From positions 28,398,154-28,462,153 of the forward strand of contig CM068552.1 in the NCBI GenBank assembly GCA_035048495.1: a DNA stretch of 64,000 nucleotides. Reading direction: 5' to 3'. The position numbers and the translations under genes were made by a program. Positions 58,785 to 64,000 of the stretch are shown here, piece by piece; within the stretch, counting starts at the first letter, position 1; each line of letters opens with the position of its first letter. This stretch comes from Euptelea pleiosperma (lineage: Eukaryota; Streptophyta; Magnoliopsida; Ranunculales; Eupteleaceae). The notes under the pieces were generated by a model. That model did no database searches and was not told the DNA's origin. It worked only from the letters and a program-made list of their open reading frames with translations.

Positions 58785-61700
58785 TGTCATGTCCCGAATC
58801 CGGATACCCAGATACGATGTGAAAATCCGTGGATCGACCCGTACCCAAACCTAGTGGTGACCATGAATGTCCCCTAGTGGTCCAATTAGGTCAATTAGAC
58901 TACTAAGGTTCATTCGAAAACTCACTAAGTAAACAAAAAAGTCTAGATGTAGAAAGTAAATAATTAAAATAATTCATAACTCAAACAATTCAATCAATCA
59001 ATTAAGTGTGGAGAGATGGAGGTGAGAACATACTCTTAATCAAAGGACTACATGCCCATGAAAATAAATAAGTAATATTTTAAAACAATCAAAATAAAGT
59101 CTTCTAAAGTGTGGGATCGATTCCCAAATCATCGCCGATCTCCTCAAATGCATCGGAGTCTTTCGCCTCAAAATCATCTCACGTACCCGACTCCTCAAAA
59201 TCTGAAAATGGTATCGGTGTAGCCCCGTGAACCGAGGCCCAGTAATACAACAGTGTGCATAGTATGATTTCATACTATACAAGTTTTTAACCAAGGTATG
59301 CATCTCAATCATATAATAAGAATGACATGAATATGAAGGTAAATACAAGTGAGTACGGGATGCCAATGCAACTAGTACCCATAACCACATAGGGTCTCCA
59401 TCTCCTTCCCGCACTGGGAGCGGTCTCATTGACCCATCTGCAGGATATAGTAACGTCTGGGGCCTTTCATCCTAGGGTACCGAACCCTGATTAATTGATA
59501 AAACCAATATAAACGTATATAATATACTTCAACCCCGTTCCCTTATGCACCCCTAATATGAAATGACGTGATAATCATTGTATGATAACAAGATGGTACT
59601 AGGGTTACATGACATAAACAAACATGTATTTAATATTTAAATAAGAATAAAAATGAAGAGATGATCATCAACAGTAATAACATGGGAACGAATTAGGGTT
59701 AACCATGAATAACATGTAACAATCATCGTAGGTCACGATCAACACGGATGAACAATATAAGTGGAAATCACAAGACAATCCAACACACCATGGCCAAACC
59801 CTATGAGGGATCTAGACACAAGGTCGAACCCTAAATAGGGATCCAAGACACTTGGCCGAACCCTATGAGAGATCCAAGACACATGGGTGGGATCCCCATG
59901 CATACAAGTATAGGTCAAACCATCTAAGGTTTAGTCAAAGAACAATGGTCTAAATCCCTTAATAGTCAATAATTATGAGTGCACCACTAAGGGTTCCCAA
60001 GGCCATTAATTGTCTAAAATCCAAGAAATAAGTTTTTTTTTACAGAAAACGCGTTTCTTTGTAAAAATTATAACTAAATAAATATAAATTAAAAAAATAC
60101 AAACTCAATGAATTTGAAGACTATATTCACTAAGATTTCTAAGAAAAATAAATTTAAAAATATTTATTTTTAAAATTAAATTCAAAATTCTTAAAGAAGT
60201 AGAATGAACAGAATCTAAAATTCTAGGTTTTATAGAAAATGTCAGTACCTTAGAAAAATTACAACTAAATAAATACATATCCTAAAAATATAAAATCAAT
60301 GGATCTAGAAAATAGATTCACATAGGTTTATAGAAAAAATAAATAAAAAAATATTTAATTTTAAAATATATATATATATATATATATATGTAAATTCTTA
60401 ACCAATTGGACCGTACAGAATCTGAAATTCTGGGTCTTGTAGAAAAGTTCAGCATATTATAAAATTTATAACTAAATAAATAAATATCAAAAAATACAAA
60501 CTTAATAAATTTGGAGACTAGATTTAGAGAGGTATTTATGAAAAATAATTATGAAAATATTTCGATTCAAAATATAGATCGAAACCTTTGATGAACTGGA
60601 CTGTACAAAATCTAAAATTCTGGGTTTTACAGAAAAGTCTAGCACATTTAAAAAATCATAACTTAATTAATACAAATCACAAAAATACAAACTCAAAGGT
60701 TTTAGAAACTAGATTGATAGAAGTATCTATGAAAAATAATTAAAAAAATATTTAGATTCAAAATATAGATCAAAATCTCAAGTGAAATGGACCATGCAAA
60801 ATCTGGAATTCTAGGTTTTGAAGAAAATGACAGTACCTTAGAAAAATAGTAACTAAATAAATATAAATCATAAAAATATAAACTCAACTGTTTTGAAAAA
60901 TAGATTCATAGAGGGTTTTAGAAAAAATATTTAAGTCTTAAAAATACAATGAAAATTATAAAAAAATGGCTATCTATTATGGATGCCAAATAAGTCATTG
61001 CCAAACCCATCATGGTGGCACCAAACAATAATCAACTCAAGAAAAATATACTAAATCATATCCAAATTAATTTATAGTTAAAATCTACCATTATATAATT
61101 AATGAAAAGCAATAACTTGAAGAAGAACAAGCATAGGATGGATCAAGCATACTTACCTTAAGGTTATTGAACTTTAATGGAAATCAAAAGTTTCTTCAAA
61201 TTTGAAAGTCGTCGGATCGTCATCTCCTCGGGGTATGTTCTTCCATTTAGAGTCCCCATCAATTCTCCCTTCTTGCTCGAGTGCGATCGGTGCCCAGATA
61301 AAGGTTTAATGGAGATTTCTCTATTCTTTAATGGAGTTTGGGTTTGTGAAACCTTCTAAAGTTTTAGGGTTTTCATAAATAAGTTTAAGGAAGGATTAGG
61401 GTTTCTATATTAGTGAAATTCGTAACTATCAAAGGGATAACTTTTTCAACCCTCAAAAACTTATATTTTACATTACTAATGGGTTAAAAATGGGCCCAAG
61501 GCCCATATACATCAACTAGGCTTCATTTAAGAATATTATCAAGCCCAAAAGGCCTCTTGATTAGCCATACGGGCCCACCCAAAAATTATAACATAAATAA
61601 TTATACATTAATTCAATTAAATTATATTACATAATTTAAAAGTTCATACAATAAGGTATTGACACATGTCACACACATAAATCATAAAAATGTTCAAAAC

Positions 61701-62233
61701 CCTATAAAAGTGTCAAATGATATTAAAATGACCCGAAAGTGATTCGCGGGTCCCACACGCCTATTAAATAAATAAAATATAATAAAATATTATTTTTTTT
61801 AAAATATGCGAATGGTAGGCAGTTCAATAATTATGAAAATACTATTTTTGTCAAAATCTCTCACTAAGGTTTTTATGTCTCAAGAAATGTTTCAAATTTC
61901 ACAGGTAAGTTGTTAAGGATAAAATAGGAATATTTTTTGTATCTAGGGCCTACAAAATAATTTTTTTTATAGAAGTTCTGAAATGTTAGCTGGGGAAAGA
62001 AAAAGTTCCTTGCAAGTTATGGTTCATTATTTTTAGTAAGAAATTTAGCCCTAAAGAGTGAGTTTCAAAAATAGCATGTTTTCAAAGTTGTTGGAATAAA
62101 ACCAAAGTAAACATACATACTTAATAATAATATTAAACCATAAAAACAATAATAGAAGTCTGAAAAAGGTTTAAATTTTCATTCTTAGGTGAATTTACCG
62201 TAATACCCTAGAACGAAAGTTCAGGGTATTACA
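58785..62233 (-). repeat. LARD-like element 5' LTR
   Basis: 3,449 bp, matching 54542-57957. It has an extra segment near 59341-59365 and a longer (AT)n run at about 60366-60389. The same 180-205-bp subrepeats recur at about 60080-60950. Confidence 0.92.
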
Positions 62234-62238
62234 TGATG

Positions 62239-62700
62239 TCTATGCAAAAGTGACTACTGATTGATAATCATCAGTAACGTCGGGGCGTAATAATGAACAC
62301 CTCCCTCCAGTACAAAAATAAATATTATATTTCGGATCAGAAGGGAAAAGCTAAGAAGGATTGGAGTATATAAGTCCTGCCACATGTGGTCAGGTGGATT
62401 TCGCTGGCAGTAAAATGAATCCTACCTTACTTCGAAATCTGAGAGGCCGAAATAATTTATTGTAAAGTAAGGCTGGATTTGGGGACCAAAAGAGACGCTA
62501 AAGAAATCTGAGCCCACCCCTAGAGGGGGATAAACTCCCTAGTACCCATGGAACAAAGCAAAAGGGAATAGTACCCCAAAAATCGCACACTTGATGATCG
62601 GAAATCGCACCACCTAATGGTCGAAAATCACACCACCTGAGAATCCCCGTATGGTTGAGCTATTTGTTGTATGCTTACAAGTCATAGTATTAGTAGGACA
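62239..62700. other. Flank of the LARD-like element, possibly LINE 5' sequence
   Basis: No gene seen. Because the LARD-like element sits at the LINE's 5' end, the first part may be displaced LINE 5' UTR. A repeated gaaatcgcaccacctaatgg-type motif occurs near 62580-62640. Confidence 0.35.
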
Positions 62701-62719
62701 TGTTACTTGCTAGAGGTCT

Positions 62720-63345
62720 CCACCTGTCGGGGAGTGTTGTGAGCACGGGAGTGGAGTGGAGCGGAGTGCCTGTGAAATGGATTTTAGTGCCAAAGGAATG
62801 CAAATTCATTTGCGACACTTCCTTGGGGAGTGTCGTGGGCACGGGTCAAAGGCATGCAGATTTATTTGCGGATGCTCTGTCGAGTAGTGTCGTAGGCACG
62901 AGAGGAGTGGAATCCCTGTGAAATGGATTTTAGTGCCGAAGGCACGTAAATTGATTTATTGATGCTTTGTTAAGGAATGCCATAGGCACATGTCAAAGGC
63001 GCACGAATTGATTTGTGGACGCTTTGTTGGAGAGTGTCATAGGCACGGTACTAGAGTGGAATGCCTTTGAAATGGATTTGAAAGCCGACCGCATGCAAAT
63101 TTATTTGCGGACGCATTATCGGGGAGTGCCGTAGGCACGGGACTGGAGTGGAGTGGAGTGCCTCTGAAATGGATTTGAGTGCTGGAGGCACGTTTGAACA
63201 CAGTGGTTGTCTCCCCACTTATACCCCCTCTTATAGGTTTCAAAAGAACGGTCCCGATCTTATCCCCCCAAATGGACGGTGGATCTCGATCACTCATATC
63301 CAATTTTGGCAAACGCTTTATTTGGGAGTGTCGTTAGCACGGGCC
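62720..63345. repeat. Compound tandem repeat, about 147 bp with 58/90-bp subunits
   Basis: gaaatggattt-agtgcc recurs near 62774, 62920, 63069 and 63166 (spacing 146, 149, 97), interleaved with gagtg-cgtaggcacggg at alternating 58- and 90-100-bp steps. Frames across it encode repetitive, non-homologous peptides. Confidence 0.75.
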
Positions 63346-63439
63346 ACCCACTAGTAGTATATATAAGTTAGGGTTGGGATAGAATGACTCGTGATATTCT
63401 TACTAATAGATTACTAAAGGACATGGGGACCACGTGCAG

Positions 63440-63700
63440 ATGAGTTAATAGTTGATTTTTGGTGAGGATGATCTCCTCACCGTGGAGATCATCCTCACCA
63501 AAAATCAGTTATTTTTTAAACTTTTAACCCTATCAAATATGGAGCTAAATTTAACAGTGAAAATGGAGGATTCAAAATTTTTCAATTTGCAATCCACCTT
63601 TCACAAGGCTGCAAATGTTGGAATGGACTAATTTTTTGTGTGGATGATATCCATGTTGAGAAGAATATCATCACCAAAAATACATAGCCCGCAACCCAGC
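63440..63700. mobile_element. Diverged partial copy of the GGGTCGGGCTC MITE
   Basis: ggtgaggatgatctcctcac and its complement gtggagatcatcctcacc form the same inner fold as in 21881-22256. The following 150 bp resemble that element's interior. The outer GGGTCGGG ends are missing. Confidence 0.5.
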
Positions 63701-64000
63701 CTGTTACTAAGCCCGTGACCCAGCCCGATACCAAGCCTGTCGACCAAACTACGGACCGTGCCAGAAGCTGGGACTGGGTATGAATTTTGGATTGACGCCC
63801 ATCCCGCATCCCAGCCCAAGTAGCCTGCGGGCCTCGTGAGCCCGGCCTGACTTAAGCCAGGCAGGCCAAATCGCCACCTTTAATTTAATATGCTGTGGTA
63901 TTTATTATAACATCGGCTATAAAAGGAGTGTCTAGCCATGTGTTTTGTGTAGATAAAGGTATAGAAAAAAGCATAGAGGAAATGCAGAGAATTTGTAAAG
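63701..64000. other. Unassigned end of window
   Basis: A short cagcccg/aagcc(c)gt-rich patch (63690-63850) followed by A/T-rich sequence. Nothing to annotate. Confidence 0.35.

Larger units (their letters stand above)
54542..62233 (-). mobile_element. Non-autonomous LTR retrotransposon (LARD-like), 7.7 kb
   Basis: Two direct LTRs of about 3.4 kb (54542-57957 and 58785-62233) flank only 827 bp. The ends are TGTCACGTCCC...GGGTATTACA (minus strand TGTAATACCC...GTGACA), with a perfect 5-bp duplication TGATG at 54537-54541 and 62234-62238. A tRNA-Met-type primer site (TGGTATCAGAGC on the minus strand) lies 3 bp inside one LTR and a polypurine tract beside the other, setting minus orientation. No gag or pol is present. 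Short LTR-LTR differences suggest moderate age. It needs proteins from a related element. Confidence 0.93.

Overview
The window is nuclear DNA from a flowering plant with a large, transposon-rich genome. It contains three host genes: the 3' end of a chloroplast FtsH-like gene (FTSHI5), an intronless PPR gene, and the 5' end of a glycoside hydrolase family 35 beta-galactosidase. Introns have GT/AG borders and A/T-rich sequence, one of them is almost 10 kb, and most of the remaining sequence is recognisable mobile DNA. No single landmark identifies the species, so I do not name one.

Layout. 1-15.7 kb: the last seven coding exons of FTSHI5 (plus strand; 294 residues plus stop, all reading phases consistent). 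Intron 2 (410-10265) holds two solo LTRs with exact 5-bp target duplications, a Mutator-type MITE, a LINE tail and a 68-bp-arm hairpin; intron 5 (10983-14503) holds another MITE. 17.1-22.3 kb: a Mutator-type MITE, a 2.6-kb CACTA element (17906-20521, TSD TCT) and a second copy of the MITE lying in the upstream region of the PPR gene. 22.6-24.2 kb: the PPR gene. 24.6-30.6 kb: a decayed copia retrotransposon on the minus strand with two 0.9-kb LTRs. 30.6-32.3 kb: a solo LTR of the same family as the one in the FTSHI5 intron. 32.6-43.9 kb: an 11.3-kb CACTA element (TSD ATA) that carries a roughly 180-bp satellite, two exons of a captured ribosomal protein SA gene, a transposase-associated domain fragment, a second minisatellite and two later LTR insertions. 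44.6-46.6 kb: a third, truncated copy of that LTR family, abutting the beta-galactosidase gene. 46.6-47.0 kb: beta-galactosidase exons 1 and 2, whose expected start codon reads ATA. 47.0-64.0 kb: apparently the next intron of that gene or its broken remainder, containing a LINE (49.7-54.5 kb, minus strand), a 7.7-kb non-autonomous LTR element with 3.4-kb LTRs (54542-62233, TSD TGATG) and a tandem repeat near the end.

The most unusual material is the 11.3-kb CACTA element, which combines a captured ribosomal protein gene with a satellite shared with the other CACTA element; the solo LTRs packed with short palindromes (ATCGAT or GTCGAC cores); and a duplicated intergenic segment that acts as its own empty-site control for three insertions. 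I found no convincing tRNA, rRNA, CRISPR or bacterial-type feature. The three host genes are unrelated in function and show no sign of co-regulation.
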